Positions 34,303-43,502 of a DNA stretch of 64,000 nucleotides are shown piece by piece; the stretch's first letter is position 1, and each line of letters starts with the position of its first letter. A program made the position numbers and the translations under genes. The stretch covers positions 100,358 to 164,357 of the forward strand of contig JAPSLC010000004.1 of the NCBI GenBank assembly GCA_031181345.1. Reading direction: 5' to 3'. Under the pieces are notes generated by a model. It ran no database searches and was not told the origin of the DNA. It saw only the letters and a list, made by a program, of their open reading frames with translations. The stretch comes from Cupriavidus sp. (GTDB lineage Bacteria > Pseudomonadota > Gammaproteobacteria > Burkholderiales > Burkholderiaceae).

Positions 34303-36597
34303 CTAGCGCGCCATCACCTTGTCCGGCGTCATCGGCGTCGTGCGCAGGCGGCGTCCGGTGGCATGGAAGATGGCATTGCTGATCGCGGCCGCCACGCCGA
34401 CGATGCCGATCTCGCCCACGCCCTTGGCGCCGATGCGGCTGACGATGCGATCGTCCTCGTCGATGAACACGACGTCGATATCGCGAATGTCGGCGTTGGC
34501 CGCGACGTGGTACTCGGCGATGTCATGGTTCATGAAGCGGCCCAGCGCATGGTCGGCATGGGTTTCCTCGTGCAGCGCCTGGCTGATGCCCCAGACCACG
34601 CCGCCGATCACCTGGCTGCGCGCGGTCAACGGATTGACGATGCGGCCAGCCGCCACCGCGCTGACCACGCGCATCACGCGCACCAGGCCCAGCGCCTCGT
34701 CGACGCGCACCTCGCAAAACACCGCCGAGTGCACGGCGCGCACGGTCTTCTTCTGTTCGGCCAGATTGGGCACCAGCAGATAGCGCACGCCCAGTTGCGC
34801 CTTGCCGTGGGCCGACAGCACTTCGGTCAGCGGCATGGCGACGGCGGGATCGGCGCGCAGGCAGATCGTCCCGTCGCGAAACGCCACTTGCTCGAAACTG
34901 CAGCCCTGGAAGCCGCCGTTGCGCATGCCTCGGGCCAGACGCCAGAGCTGGCGTTGCAGGCGCTCGCAGGCGCCATCGACCGCCGAGCCGACGGTCGCCA
35001 CATGCGAGGAGCCGCCCTCGATCGGCGCGAACGGCAATTCCGAATCGCCGAGGCGGAACACCACCCGTTCCAGCGGCAGGCCCATTGCCGAGGCGGCGAT
35101 CTGCGTCATCGCGGTATAGGTGCCGGTGCCGATGTCGCTGGCCGCGCTGGCGACTTCCAGCGTGCCGTCGGCATGCAGCGTGGCGCTGGCGCGGGCGGCC
35201 ATCTGCATCGCGTCCCAGGTGCCGGTGGCCATGCCCCAGCCGATCAGCTCATGGCCGTCGCGCATCGAGCGCGGCTGCGGCGAACGCCTGTCCCAGCCGA
35301 AGCGCCGGGCCCCTTCCTCATAGCACTCGCGCAGCGACTTGGTCGAGAAGGGCAGCCCCTTGTTGCCGTCGCGCTCGGCGTAGTTGGCGAGCCGCAGCGC
35401 CAGCGGGTCCATGCCGACGGCGTATGACAGCTCGTCCATCGCCACCTCGAGCGCATGCACGCCGTGGGCTGCGCCGGGCGCCCGCATGTCCATCGGCGTG
35501 TAGTGGTCCAGGTCGACCAGCCGGTATTCCAGGCGCACGTTCTCGCTGGCGTAGAGCTGCCCGGACCAGTTCGCGACCACCTCGACGTAGTCCTCGTGCC
35601 GCGAGGTCTCCGCCGCGACCTCGTGGATAACGGCCTGCAGCCTGCCATCGGTGTCGGCCGCGAGCCGGACGCGTTGCCAGGTTTCCGGGCGATGGCCGAA
35701 GGTGAACATCTGCTGGCGCGACAGCACCACGCGCACCGAGCGCTGCAGCTTCAGCGCCGCCATCACCGCCACCAGCAGCTGGTACTGCGGGCGCAGGCCG
35801 GAGCCGAAAGCGCCGCCGACGAACTGGTTGCGCACCACCACCTTGCGCTTGGGCAGGCCGAAGACGCGCGACACCATCCAGCGGCAGTTCTGCGAACCCT
35901 GGGTCTTGTCGTGGATCAGCAGATGGCCGCGGCTGTCCCGGATCACGGTGCTGGCGTGCATCTCCATCGGATTGTGGTGCTCGACGCCGGCGTAGTACTC
36001 GGCATCGATCTTGACCGGCGCGGCGTCGAAGGCCGCATCGGCGTCGCCCTTTGGCTTGGGCGTCGGCGAATAGCCGGCCTTCAGCGAGGAGGGCTCGTGG
36101 CTGTGCTGGCGATTTGCGAGCAGATTGGTTTCGTGCGGCGCGGCCTCGTACTGGACCTGCACCAGCATCGCGGCATAACGCGCGAGCTCGAAGGTTTCCG
36201 CCACCACCAGCGCGACCGGCTGGCCGCTGTAGTGGATCTCGTCGTCGTACAGCGGCCTGAACGGCGCACCGGCCGGGGCGGTCATGTCCTTGTAGAACAG
36301 CCGCAGCGAGCGGACCTTGGGGCGGTTCTCGTGCGTGATCACGTCGAGCACGCCCGGCACCGCCAGCGCCCGGCTTGCGTCGATCGACCCGATGCGCCCG
36401 CGGGCGATGGTGCTGTTGACCACCACGCCGTAGGCGAGATCCGGCGCGGGATGCTCGGCGGCATAGCGCGCGTGGCCGGTCACCTTGGCGACGCCGTCGA
36501 TGCGGGGCGTCGGCGTGCCGATCGCGGACGGGCCGGAGCCGGGGGCCGCCACCGGCTGTTGATTCTCGTCGATCGGTTCGAGCACGGTCTTGGTCAT
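34303..36597 (-). CDS. Aldehyde/xanthine dehydrogenase molybdopterin-binding subunit (PaoC-like)
   Basis: A 764-residue large subunit of the xanthine oxidase family. The N-terminal TPRIDGVAKVTGHARYAAEH is the standard opening. Molybdopterin-contact regions include GGAFGSGLRPQYQL, MDMRAPGAAHGVHALEVAMD and IEGGSSHVATVGSAVDGACE. The catalytic glutamate is in GAKGVGEIGIVGVAAAISNA. The start overlaps the FAD subunit stop as ATGA. The gene order (iron-sulfur, FAD, molybdenum) and the FAD subunit's extra cysteines match periplasmic aldehyde oxidoreductase PaoABC, but no Tat signal is seen on the small subunit, so location is uncertain. Confidence 0.9.
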   Translation of the reverse strand: MTKTVLEPIDENQQPVAAPGSGPSAIGTPTPRIDGVAKVTGHARYAAEHPAPDLAYGVVVNSTIARGRIGSIDASRALAVPGVLDVITHENRPKVRSLRLFYKDMTAPAGAPFRPLYDDEIHYSGQPVALVVAETFELARYAAMLVQVQYEAAPHETNLLANRQHSHEPSSLKAGYSPTPKPKGDADAAFDAAPVKIDAEYYAGVEHHNPMEMHASTVIRDSRGHLLIHDKTQGSQNCRWMVSRVFGLPKRKVVVRNQFVGGAFGSGLRPQYQLLVAVMAALKLQRSVRVVLSRQQMFTFGHRPETWQRVRLAADTDGRLQAVIHEVAAETSRHEDYVEVVANWSGQLYASENVRLEYRLVDLDHYTPMDMRAPGAAHGVHALEVAMDELSYAVGMDPLALRLANYAERDGNKGLPFSTKSLRECYEEGARRFGWDRRSPQPRSMRDGHELIGWGMATGTWDAMQMAARASATLHADGTLEVASAASDIGTGTYTAMTQIAASAMGLPLERVVFRLGDSELPFAPIEGGSSHVATVGSAVDGACERLQRQLWRLARGMRNGGFQGCSFEQVAFRDGTICLRADPAVAMPLTEVLSAHGKAQLGVRYLLVPNLAEQKKTVRAVHSAVFCEVRVDEALGLVRVMRVVSAVAAGRIVNPLTARSQVIGGVVWGISQALHEETHADHALGRFMNHDIAEYHVAANADIRDIDVVFIDEDDRIVSRIGAKGVGEIGIVGVAAAISNAIFHATGRRLRTTPMTPDKVMAR

Positions 36598-37691
36598 GCC
36601 AGCGTCTCCTCGCGGTAGGCATCCTGGCCGGTGTTGGTCAGGATGCCGGCCGCCGCCATTTCCAGCGCGCGCACGATGGCACGCTCGGCCAGTGGAATCT
36701 TGAAGCCGTTGTTGGGGCCGCCTTCCGGCAAGCTTTCCGGCAGCGCCGGACCGCCCCAGGCACGCGCTTCGCGCAGCACGAAACGGGCCGCTTCGGCGAA
36801 CGCTTCGGTCTCCGCCGGCTTGCCGATCAGCAGGCCCTCGGCCTCGGTGTCGCGCCATGGCTTGTGGGCGACGCCGCCCAGCGCCAGCCGGGCGGCGCGG
36901 ATACGGCCGTCGGGGTCCAGATCGAGCGCCGCTGCCACCGACACCAGCGCAAAGGCGTACGAGGCGCGCTCCCTCACCTTCAGATAGCAGCTGTGGGCAG
37001 CGAAGGCCCCGGCCGGCGGCAGCGACAGGTGCGTGATGATCTCGTCCGGCGCCAACGTGGTATCGACATCCGGCCGATCGCCGGGCAGACGATGGAATTC
37101 GCCGAACGGGATCTCGCGCGTGCCCTCGACCGATTCGACATGGACCGTCGCGTCCAGCGCGGCCAGCGCCACGCACATGTCGGAAGGATGGGTCGCAATG
37201 CAATGCTCGCTGGCGCCGAGGATCGCATGCTGGCGGGCCAGGCCCGTCGCAGCCGGACAGCCGGTGCCTGGCACGCGCTTGTTGCACGGCACGCCGGCAT
37301 CGTAGAAGTAGTAGCAGCGCGTACGCTGCAGCAGGTTGCCGCCATTGGTCGCCATATTGCGGATCTGCGGCGAGGCGCCGGCCAGGATGGCGGCGCGCAG
37401 CAGCGGATAGCGCTCGCGCACCAGCGGATGCTCGGCGGTGTCCGCATTGCGGGCCATCGCGCCCAGATGCAGGCTGCCGTCGGGCTGCTCCTCGATCTCG
37501 GCCAGCGGCAGCAGACCGAGGTCGACCAGCGCGACGGGGCGCATCACGTCGACCTTCATCAGGTCGACCAGATTGGTGCCGCCGGCCAGGCAGCGCGCGG
37601 ACGCATTGCCCGTAGCCCGCTCGGTCGCTTCATGGATCAGCGCGAGCGCCGCCGGCACGGTGTCGGCGCGTTCGTAGCGGAACGGGTTCAT
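36594..37691 (-). CDS. FAD-binding subunit of molybdenum dehydrogenase, PaoB-like with extra cysteine cluster
   Basis: A 365-residue FAD subunit. FAD contacts are seen in RCLAGGTNLVDLMK and AGASPQIRNMATNGGNLLQR. Cysteines 126, 136, 145 and 164 (RTRCYYFY, PCNKRV, PGTGCPA, EHCIAT) form the insert that in PaoB-type subunits carries a [4Fe-4S] cluster. It overlaps both neighbours by ATGA, so the three subunits are translationally coupled. It transfers electrons between the molybdenum/iron-sulfur centres and an acceptor. Confidence 0.9.
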   Translation of the reverse strand: MNPFRYERADTVPAALALIHEATERATGNASARCLAGGTNLVDLMKVDVMRPVALVDLGLLPLAEIEEQPDGSLHLGAMARNADTAEHPLVRERYPLLRAAILAGASPQIRNMATNGGNLLQRTRCYYFYDAGVPCNKRVPGTGCPAATGLARQHAILGASEHCIATHPSDMCVALAALDATVHVESVEGTREIPFGEFHRLPGDRPDVDTTLAPDEIITHLSLPPAGAFAAHSCYLKVRERASYAFALVSVAAALDLDPDGRIRAARLALGGVAHKPWRDTEAEGLLIGKPAETEAFAEAARFVLREARAWGGPALPESLPEGGPNNGFKIPLAERAIVRALEMAAAGILTNTGQDAYREETLA

Positions 37692-38338
37692 GGCGTCGGC
37701 TCCAAGGGTTCCGATGACGGTGGCATTCCTGCGCCGGCCTCGCCGCGCTCGCGTTCGCGTTCGCGCTCGCTTTCGCTTTCGCTTTGGGCCATGTTTCGCC
37801 CGTTCAGCACCACGCGCGACACGGCCTCGACGATCTGCGGATACGCGCCGCAGCGGCACAGATTGCCGCTCATCCGCTCGCGGATCTCCGGCACGTTGCG
37901 AGGCGCCGTTTCGTTCATCAATCCGGCCGCCGAGCACAGCTGGCCGGGCGTGCAGTAGCCGCATTGGAAGGCATCGCATTCGATGAAGGCCTGCTGCAAC
38001 GGATGCAGGCCGCGCTCGTCGCCGGACAGACGGGCCAGTCCTTCCACCGTCGTGATGTCGGCCTGGTCGTAGGCGACGGCGAGCGCGAGGCAGGCATTGA
38101 TGCGGCGGCCGTCCGCAAGAATCGTGCAGGCGCCGCACTGGCCATGGTCGCAGCCCTTCTTGGTGCCGGTCAGGTCCAGCTGCTCGCGCAGCAGGTCCAG
38201 CAGCGTGACCCAGGGCTCGACGTGAAGCGTGTAATCGGCGCCGTTGATGCGCAGGCGTACCGGCAGCCGCGAGGGCACGGGGCGCAGCTCCGCGTTGTCC
38301 GCAGAGATAGTGATCGGTTTGGGCTCGGGTGCCAGCAT
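37688..38338 (-). CDS. [2Fe-2S] subunit of molybdenum dehydrogenase, PaoA-like
   Basis: A 216-residue small subunit. The first cluster uses Cys63, 68, 71 and 83 (KGCDHGQCGACTILADGRRI, NAC); the second uses Cys126, 129, 161 and 163 (QCGYCTPGQ, NLCRCGAYPQ). GGAGG eight bases before the ATG at 38338 fixes the start. No twin-arginine signal precedes the ferredoxin-like domain. The C-terminus carries a low-complexity Ser-Glu/Arg-Glu tail encoded by hexanucleotide repeats, absent from typical homologues. First gene of the three-subunit operon, divergent from an AraC-type regulator. Confidence 0.9.
   Translation of the reverse strand: MLAPEPKPITISADNAELRPVPSRLPVRLRINGADYTLHVEPWVTLLDLLREQLDLTGTKKGCDHGQCGACTILADGRRINACLALAVAYDQADITTVEGLARLSGDERGLHPLQQAFIECDAFQCGYCTPGQLCSAAGLMNETAPRNVPEIRERMSGNLCRCGAYPQIVEAVSRVVLNGRNMAQSESESERERERERGEAGAGMPPSSEPLEPTP
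37745..37786. repeat. Seven tandem hexanucleotides inside the [2Fe-2S] subunit gene
   Basis: Seven consecutive 6-base units of the form GC(G/T)(C/T)T(C/G) run from 37745 to 37786. On the coding strand they encode alternating Ser-Glu then Arg-Glu dipeptides near the C-terminus. Because the unit is six bases, slippage would change tail length without shifting frame. Confidence 0.75.
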
Positions 38339-38703
38339 GTCGGTCCTCCGTGATCCACCACAGCGCTCCTGCAGCGGAGCACCTTGGGCGGCCACGCAAG
38401 GGCTGCGCCAACGCGACCAGATCGCCGCCAAGCCGCCGCGCGCCGCCGGAATCCGGGCAAAGGTGCGCCGTGCTACATCCCGCGGTGGGTAGACCGCCGT
38501 CTCGCCGATGCAATCTTGACCGTATCGGCTGGTAAAAACGTCATGGCACGCCGATCCATCCTGAGAACCGGCGCCGACAGCGATCCGGCGCGCCGCGCGC
38601 CGACCGCATATCGACATGCGAACTCGGTCGTTCCCGCGCGCGCCTGCCGCCATTACCCTTGGCGTCCATTCAGGATGGCGATGCCACGCCCGCGCCGACA
38701 GCC
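38339..38703. promoter_or_regulatory. Divergent control region, molybdenum dehydrogenase operon / AraC gene
   Basis: A 365-base gap between divergently transcribed genes. No additional gene is supported. It must contain both promoters; I could not identify a convincing -35/-10 pair or AraC half-sites by eye. Confidence 0.4.
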
Positions 38704-39621
38704 ATGCAGCAGACCGACCAGATCATCCATTGGGTGCTCGACAGCCTCGAACTCGAGACGACCGTATTCCACGTCGGCCAGTATTGCGGCAGCTGGCGCG
38801 CTTCCATCGCGGGGCGGTCCAGAGCCGGCTATCACGTGGTTCTGCACGGCGATTGCTGGCTGCATGTCGAAGGCGAACACGCGCCGACCTACCTTCGTGC
38901 CGGCGATGCGGTGTTCTTTCTGCGCGACGTGCCCCATCATCTCGGCCCGGCCGCGGATGCCGGCGCCTGCCGGCCCGGCACCGCGATGCTGCGGCTTGGC
39001 GAGCCCGAGCCGGGCGCCACGGGGCTCGCATGCGGCTTCTTCGATTTCCGCAGCGGCATTGCGGACACGCTGCTGGCACCGCTGCCCGACTATATGGTGA
39101 TGCCGGCCGCCAACGCGTCCGGCCACGCCGCGCATCGCCTGTTCGACCTGATCCATGCCGAGGCACGGTTGAGCGAGGCCGCGCCTTCGCCGTTGCTGGT
39201 GAGGCTGGTGGAGCTGCTGTTTTTCTATGTCATTCGCGACATGGCGCAGTCGGACAGCGTGGCAGCCGGCCTGTGGCCGGTGCTGCGCAGCGCCGAGTTT
39301 TCTCCGCTGGTATTGGCACTGATCGCGCATCCCGAACGGCCCTGGACGCTCGACAGAATGGCGAGCCAGGTTCATATGTCGCGCGCGACCTTCTGCAAGC
39401 GCTTTGCCGCGGCATGCGGCCAATCGCCGGCCGCCTTCCTGCTGGTACTGCGAATGAAGATCGCCTGCCGGCTGCTCGACGAGCGCGCGAGCATGGCCCA
39501 GGTGGCGGAGCGCGTGGGCTATCGCTCGGAAGCGGCGTTTGCCAAGGCGTTCAAGAAAGTCATGGGCATGCAGCCCGGCGCATGGCGGCGGCGCGCCGAA
39601 GCGCCGGCGCACGGGACATGA
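38704..39621 (+). CDS. AraC-family regulator with N-terminal cupin (Cupin_6)
   Basis: A 305-residue regulator. Residues about 1-180 form an AraC_binding-like cupin (GYHVVLHGDCWLHVEGEHAP, then YLRAGDAVFFLRDVPHHL). The C-terminus has two helix-turn-helix units (LDRMASQVHMSRATFCKRFA and MAQVAERVGYRSEAAFAKAF). The ATG at 38704 is taken; a TTG at 38659 is in frame. Cupin_6-type AraC proteins usually govern a neighbouring oxidoreductase, so the divergent PaoABC-like operon is the likely target, with an aldehyde or other reactive compound as signal. Confidence 0.9.
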   Translation: MQQTDQIIHWVLDSLELETTVFHVGQYCGSWRASIAGRSRAGYHVVLHGDCWLHVEGEHAPTYLRAGDAVFFLRDVPHHLGPAADAGACRPGTAMLRLGEPEPGATGLACGFFDFRSGIADTLLAPLPDYMVMPAANASGHAAHRLFDLIHAEARLSEAAPSPLLVRLVELLFFYVIRDMAQSDSVAAGLWPVLRSAEFSPLVLALIAHPERPWTLDRMASQVHMSRATFCKRFAAACGQSPAAFLLVLRMKIACRLLDERASMAQVAERVGYRSEAAFAKAFKKVMGMQPGAWRRRAEAPAHGT

Positions 39622-39766
39622 GTGCCACGGGCCGCGATCGACCCGAGACAAGACAAGACAAGACGAGACGATTCAGCCTGAAATCCCGACGGACGCGCAT
39701 GGCGTGCCGACGCCATGCGCCGCAGACTTGCACCATGTTCCCTTGATCATCGATGCCAGTCCTGCC

Positions 39767-40327
39767 ATGAGCCGACTTCCCCTGCAGACCCTCGACACCG
39801 CACCGGCGGCGAGCCGTCCCTTCGTCGAACGCGCGATCGCCAACAACGGCTACCTGCCGAACCTGATCGCCGGGTTGGCCAACGCACCGGCCGCGCTCGA
39901 AACCTACCTGGCCGTATCCGAGATCAATGCCCGCAGCTCGCTGACGCTGGCCGAGCGCGAGGTGGTGCAGATCACCGCGGCGTCGACGCATGGCTGTGCG
40001 TTCTGCGTTGCCGGGCACACGGCGATCGCGCTGAAGAAGGCGAAGTTCTCCACCGAACAGGTCGAAGCGTTGCGTCAGCAGACAAGGGCCGGCGACGACC
40101 GGCTCGATGCCCTGGCGGCGTTCACGCGGGCCGTGATCCGCGATCGTGGCGCGGTTGCCGATGCCGCGTTGCAGGATTTCGTGGCGGCCGGCTTCCAGCC
40201 CGCCCAGGCACTGGACGTGGTGCTGGGCGTGAGCCTGGCCACCTTGTGCAACTTTGCCAACAACCTGGCCCAGTCACCGCTCAATCCCGAGCTGGAGCCG
40301 TACCGTTGGTCCCCCGCCGCGGCATGA
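39767..40327 (+). CDS. Carboxymuconolactone decarboxylase/AhpD-like peroxidase-related protein
   Basis: A 186-residue all-alpha protein of the CMD/AhpD superfamily. The redox motif CAFCVAGH gives Cys77, Cys80 and His84. The N-terminus (TLDTAPAASRPFVERAIANN, GYLPNLIAGLANAP) matches peroxidase-related CMD proteins. The following gene, a flavin-dependent acyl-CoA-dehydrogenase-like monooxygenase, starts 13 bases after its stop, and the ABC genes follow. A role in detoxifying peroxide or thiol intermediates produced by the flavoprotein is inferred. Confidence 0.88.
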   Translation: MSRLPLQTLDTAPAASRPFVERAIANNGYLPNLIAGLANAPAALETYLAVSEINARSSLTLAEREVVQITAASTHGCAFCVAGHTAIALKKAKFSTEQVEALRQQTRAGDDRLDALAAFTRAVIRDRGAVADAALQDFVAAGFQPAQALDVVLGVSLATLCNFANNLAQSPLNPELEPYRWSPAAA

Positions 40328-40340
40328 CCGGGAGCCAAGC

Positions 40341-41489
40341 ATGGCCATGACGATGCCAGATTCGCATTCCCGCCTCCGCGCGTCCGCCTCCGCGTCCGTT
40401 CACGGTTCGGCGCTCGTCCCCGCGCTCGCCGCCTGGCTGGACACGCACGCCGCCGCGCTCGACGAAGGCGGGCCGCAGGGTGCCCAGGCGGGTGGACAGC
40501 TGCTCTCGCGTTTGGCCGCGGCAGGATTGTTCGGAGCCGGTGTGCCGGTCGAGGAGGGCGGCAATGGCGGCACCGCTGCCGACGCGATTCGGGCGGTGGC
40601 GGACGTGGCGGCGCATTCGCAGGCGGCCGCCTTCGTGCTGTGGGCCCAGCGCGTGTTTATCGAGTACCTGCTGGTTTCGCCGAATCGAACGCTGCGCGCG
40701 ACCTGGCTGCCCGCACTGCTGCAGGGAACCGTGGCCGGCGCCACCGGGCTGTCCAACGCGATGAAGTTCCTCGGCGGCATCGAGTCGCTGCAGGTACGCA
40801 TCGCGCGCGCCGGCGACGGGTATGCGGTCGGTGGCATCGTGCCATGGACCACCAACCTTTTACCGGGCAATTTCGTCGTCGCCGTCGCTGTCGAGCACGC
40901 CGATGCGGGCCGCCCGGCGGTGCTCGCGATACCGGCAGGCGCGCCCGGCGTGCAGCGCAGCGCGGATCTGGATCTGATCGGCCTGCGTGGCACGCATACG
41001 GCCGCGCTGCGATTCGATGGCGCGGCTTCGGGTCCCGCGTGGCTGCTGCACGATGACGCGCACGACTATCTGCCACGCGTTCGTCCGGTCTTTCTGGGCT
41101 TGCAGGGCGGCCTGTCGATCGGATTGGCGCGCGCAAGCCTGGCCGCGGCACGGTCTCGTGAGGGCGCCGGGCGCTCGGTGCTGGCCGGCGAGATCGACGC
41201 GATCGAGATGCGGCTGCGGCAAGCGTCCGAGGCCCTGCTGGCAGGCGTCGACGACGGTTCCTTTCTCGCGTCGCCGCGCTGGCTGTTCGCGCTGCGCATC
41301 GAACTGGTCGAGATCGCGACGCAGGCGCTGCAGCTCGAAGTGCAGGCGCGCGGCGGCGCCGGCTATCTCAACGGCCGGCACGACGGCCTGCCGCGCCGCT
41401 GGCGCGAGGCGGCCTTTCTGCCGATTGTCACGCCCAGCCTGGTGCAGCTTCGTACAGAGCTCGCGCGTGCCGCGAGGAACGCGGCATGA
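40341..41489 (+). CDS. Acyl-CoA dehydrogenase-like flavoprotein (SfnB/DszC-type)
   Basis: A 382-residue protein with acyl-CoA dehydrogenase architecture: helical N-terminus (AAAGLFGAGVPVEEGGNGGT), central beta-domain (ATGLSNAMKFLGGIESLQVR, GYAVGGIVPWTTNL) and helical C-terminus (QLEVQARGGAGYLNG). The usual catalytic glutamate region is not obvious. Together with the CMD protein and ABC importer this suggests a flavin-dependent monooxygenase of the SfnB/DszC group, acting on organosulfur compounds rather than acyl-CoA. The stop overlaps the ATPase start as ATGA. Confidence 0.8.
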   Translation: MAMTMPDSHSRLRASASASVHGSALVPALAAWLDTHAAALDEGGPQGAQAGGQLLSRLAAAGLFGAGVPVEEGGNGGTAADAIRAVADVAAHSQAAAFVLWAQRVFIEYLLVSPNRTLRATWLPALLQGTVAGATGLSNAMKFLGGIESLQVRIARAGDGYAVGGIVPWTTNLLPGNFVVAVAVEHADAGRPAVLAIPAGAPGVQRSADLDLIGLRGTHTAALRFDGAASGPAWLLHDDAHDYLPRVRPVFLGLQGGLSIGLARASLAAARSREGAGRSVLAGEIDAIEMRLRQASEALLAGVDDGSFLASPRWLFALRIELVEIATQALQLEVQARGGAGYLNGRHDGLPRRWREAAFLPIVTPSLVQLRTELARAARNAA

Positions 41490-42340
41490 CGGCGCCCGTG
41501 CTGCGCGCCAACGGGGTCGCGCTGGCCTATGGCGGCAGCGCCGGCCGCCCGGTGTTCGCGGAGGTCTGCGTCGAGGTGCATGCCGGCGAAGTGGTGTCGG
41601 TCATCGGGCCGAGCGGTGCCGGCAAGTCGAGCCTGCTGCGGGTGCTGGCTGGGCTTCAGCCCGCTACGTCGGGGCTCGTGGAAATGAATGGCCGGCCATT
41701 GCGCGGCGTCGATCCGGGCATTGCGGTGGCGTTTCAGGATCCGTGCCTGCTGCCCTGGCTGTCGGTCGAGCAAAACGCCGCCTTCGGGCTCGATTTCCGG
41801 CGGCAAGTCGCGCGGAGCCGGCCGAAGCGGCGGGCGCTGGTCGGAGGCGCGCTGGAAGCCGTAGGGCTCGCGCATGCCCGCCACCTGTACCCGCCGCAAC
41901 TGTCCGGCGGCATGGCGCAGCGCGTGGCGCTGGCGCGCTGCATGGCGCGGCAGCCGAAGGTGCTGCTGCTCGATGAACCGTTTGGCGCGCTCGATGAAGT
42001 GACCCGTGCCGACATGCAGGCCTTGCTGCGCGACATCGTGGCTAGGCACCGCCCGGCGACGCTGCTGATCACCCACGATCTCGACGAGGCGTTGCTGTTG
42101 TCGGATCGCATCGTGCTGCTCGGCGGCCAAGCGGGCGAGGGCGCCACGATCGCCCACACATGGCGGCTGGACAGGACGATGGCGCGCGATGCGGACCTGG
42201 ATGCGGTCGGCCGCATGCGTGTCGACATCGTCCGGCGCCTACGCCAGATTTCCGGGCGGCACCGGCCCAATGCCTCCCCATCTCTCCAATTCGATACTGA
42301 CGAGGAATTCCATGTGCCAGGTACCGATGTCGCGGCGTGA
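41486..42340 (+). CDS. ABC transporter ATP-binding protein, nitrate/sulfonate/taurine type
   Basis: A 284-residue ATPase. Walker A is GPSGAGKSS at about residues 41-49, the signature LSGGMAQRVALARCM lies near 133, and Walker B is VLLLDEPFGALDEVTR. A Q-loop (FQDPCLLPWLSV) and H-loop (LLITHDLDEA) are present. It starts by ATGA overlap with the flavoprotein gene and its end overlaps the binding-protein gene by 29 bases, so translation of the operon is tightly coupled. Confidence 0.92.
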   Translation: MTAPVLRANGVALAYGGSAGRPVFAEVCVEVHAGEVVSVIGPSGAGKSSLLRVLAGLQPATSGLVEMNGRPLRGVDPGIAVAFQDPCLLPWLSVEQNAAFGLDFRRQVARSRPKRRALVGGALEAVGLAHARHLYPPQLSGGMAQRVALARCMARQPKVLLLDEPFGALDEVTRADMQALLRDIVARHRPATLLITHDLDEALLLSDRIVLLGGQAGEGATIAHTWRLDRTMARDADLDAVGRMRVDIVRRLRQISGRHRPNASPSLQFDTDEEFHVPGTDVAA

Positions 42341-43502
42341 ATGGCTCAAGCTGTCCGCGTTGTTCACCGCCGGCGGTGCGCTGCCGCTGCTCAACGCGTT
42401 GAGCGCGCGGGCCGCGCAGGAGCCCGACGCGTCGGTGCGGATCGGCTACTTGCCGATCACCGATGCCACTCCGCTGCTGGTCGCACACAGCAACGGCTAC
42501 TTCGAAGAGCAGGGGATTCGGGCGGAGAAGCCCACGTTGCTGCGCAGCTGGGCGCAACTGGTCGAGGCCTTCATCTCCGGCCAGGTCAATGTGGTGCACC
42601 TGCTGTCGCCGATGACCGTCTGGGCCCGCTTCGGCAGCCAGGTGCCGGCCAGGGTTGTGGCCTGGAACCACGTCGGCGGGTCCGGCCTGACCGTGGCGCC
42701 GCACGTCAATGCCCTGCGCGACCTCGGCGGCAAGACGGTCGCCATCCCGTTCTGGTATTCGATCCATAACGTCGTGCTGCAGGCGATGCTGAAGCAGCAG
42801 GGGCTGACGCCGGTTGCGCGCAAGACTGGCGCGATGTCGGCGCAGGAAGTCAACCTGGTGGTGATGGCGCCGTCGGATATGCCGCCCGCGCTGGCCTCGC
42901 GGCAGATCGAGGGCTATATCGTCGCCGAGCCGTTCAACGCGGCGGCCGAAACGCTGGGGATCGGCAAGATCCTGCGCTTTACCGGCGACGTCTGGCGCAA
43001 CCATGCCTGCTGCGTGGTGTTCATGCACCAGCATGACCTGGATCGGCGGCCGCAGTGGTCGCAGAAGGTCGTCAACGCGGTGGTCAAGGCCCAGCGCTGG
43101 ACGCAGGACCATCGCGCCGAGGCGGCGCAGTTGCTGTCCAAGGACGGAACCAACCGCTATACGCCGCATTCGCTGGAGGCGCTGCGCAAGGTGCTGGCGC
43201 CGGACCCGTCGGAGCGGGGCCGCTATCTGGCCAGCGGCGCCATTCGCCATGCCGGCTGGAACGACCGGCGTATCGATTTCCAGCCGTATCCGTACCCGAG
43301 CTACACCGAGGAGCTGGTGCGCCGCCTGAAGACGACGCTGATCGAAGGAAACAGCGGCTTCCTGGCCTCGCTCGACCCGCAGCGCGCGGCGCGCGAACTG
43401 GTCGACGACCGCTTCGTGCGCACCAGCATCGCAGCGGTGGGCGGCCTGAAGGCCTTTGGCATCGCCGATGGATTTACCCGACGGGAAGAGATAGTCGCGT
43501 GA
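42312..43502 (+). CDS. ABC substrate-binding protein, NrtA/SsuA-like, with Tat-type signal
   Basis: A 396-residue protein beginning MCQVPMSRREWLKLSALFTA. The SRREWLKL stretch and following hydrophobic segment ending SARAAQ form a twin-arginine export signal, suggesting folded or cofactor-bound export. The mature domain (VRIGYLPITDATPLLVAHSN) is of the nitrate/sulfonate/bicarbonate type. GAGG precedes the ATG at 42312; a second ATG at 42327 is possible. It lies within the flavoprotein-ABC operon. Confidence 0.88.
   Translation: MCQVPMSRREWLKLSALFTAGGALPLLNALSARAAQEPDASVRIGYLPITDATPLLVAHSNGYFEEQGIRAEKPTLLRSWAQLVEAFISGQVNVVHLLSPMTVWARFGSQVPARVVAWNHVGGSGLTVAPHVNALRDLGGKTVAIPFWYSIHNVVLQAMLKQQGLTPVARKTGAMSAQEVNLVVMAPSDMPPALASRQIEGYIVAEPFNAAAETLGIGKILRFTGDVWRNHACCVVFMHQHDLDRRPQWSQKVVNAVVKAQRWTQDHRAEAAQLLSKDGTNRYTPHSLEALRKVLAPDPSERGRYLASGAIRHAGWNDRRIDFQPYPYPSYTEELVRRLKTTLIEGNSGFLASLDPQRAARELVDDRFVRTSIAAVGGLKAFGIADGFTRREEIVA

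Noticed and set aside
37745..37786. CRISPR-like repeat array
   Set aside because: Units are only six bases, contiguous without spacers, and lie in a coding region.
42312..43502. Nitrate transport role for the second ABC system
   Set aside because: The binding protein resembles NrtA broadly, but neighbouring CMD and SfnB/DszC-like genes favour an organosulfur substrate; no nitrate or nitrite reductase gene is present.
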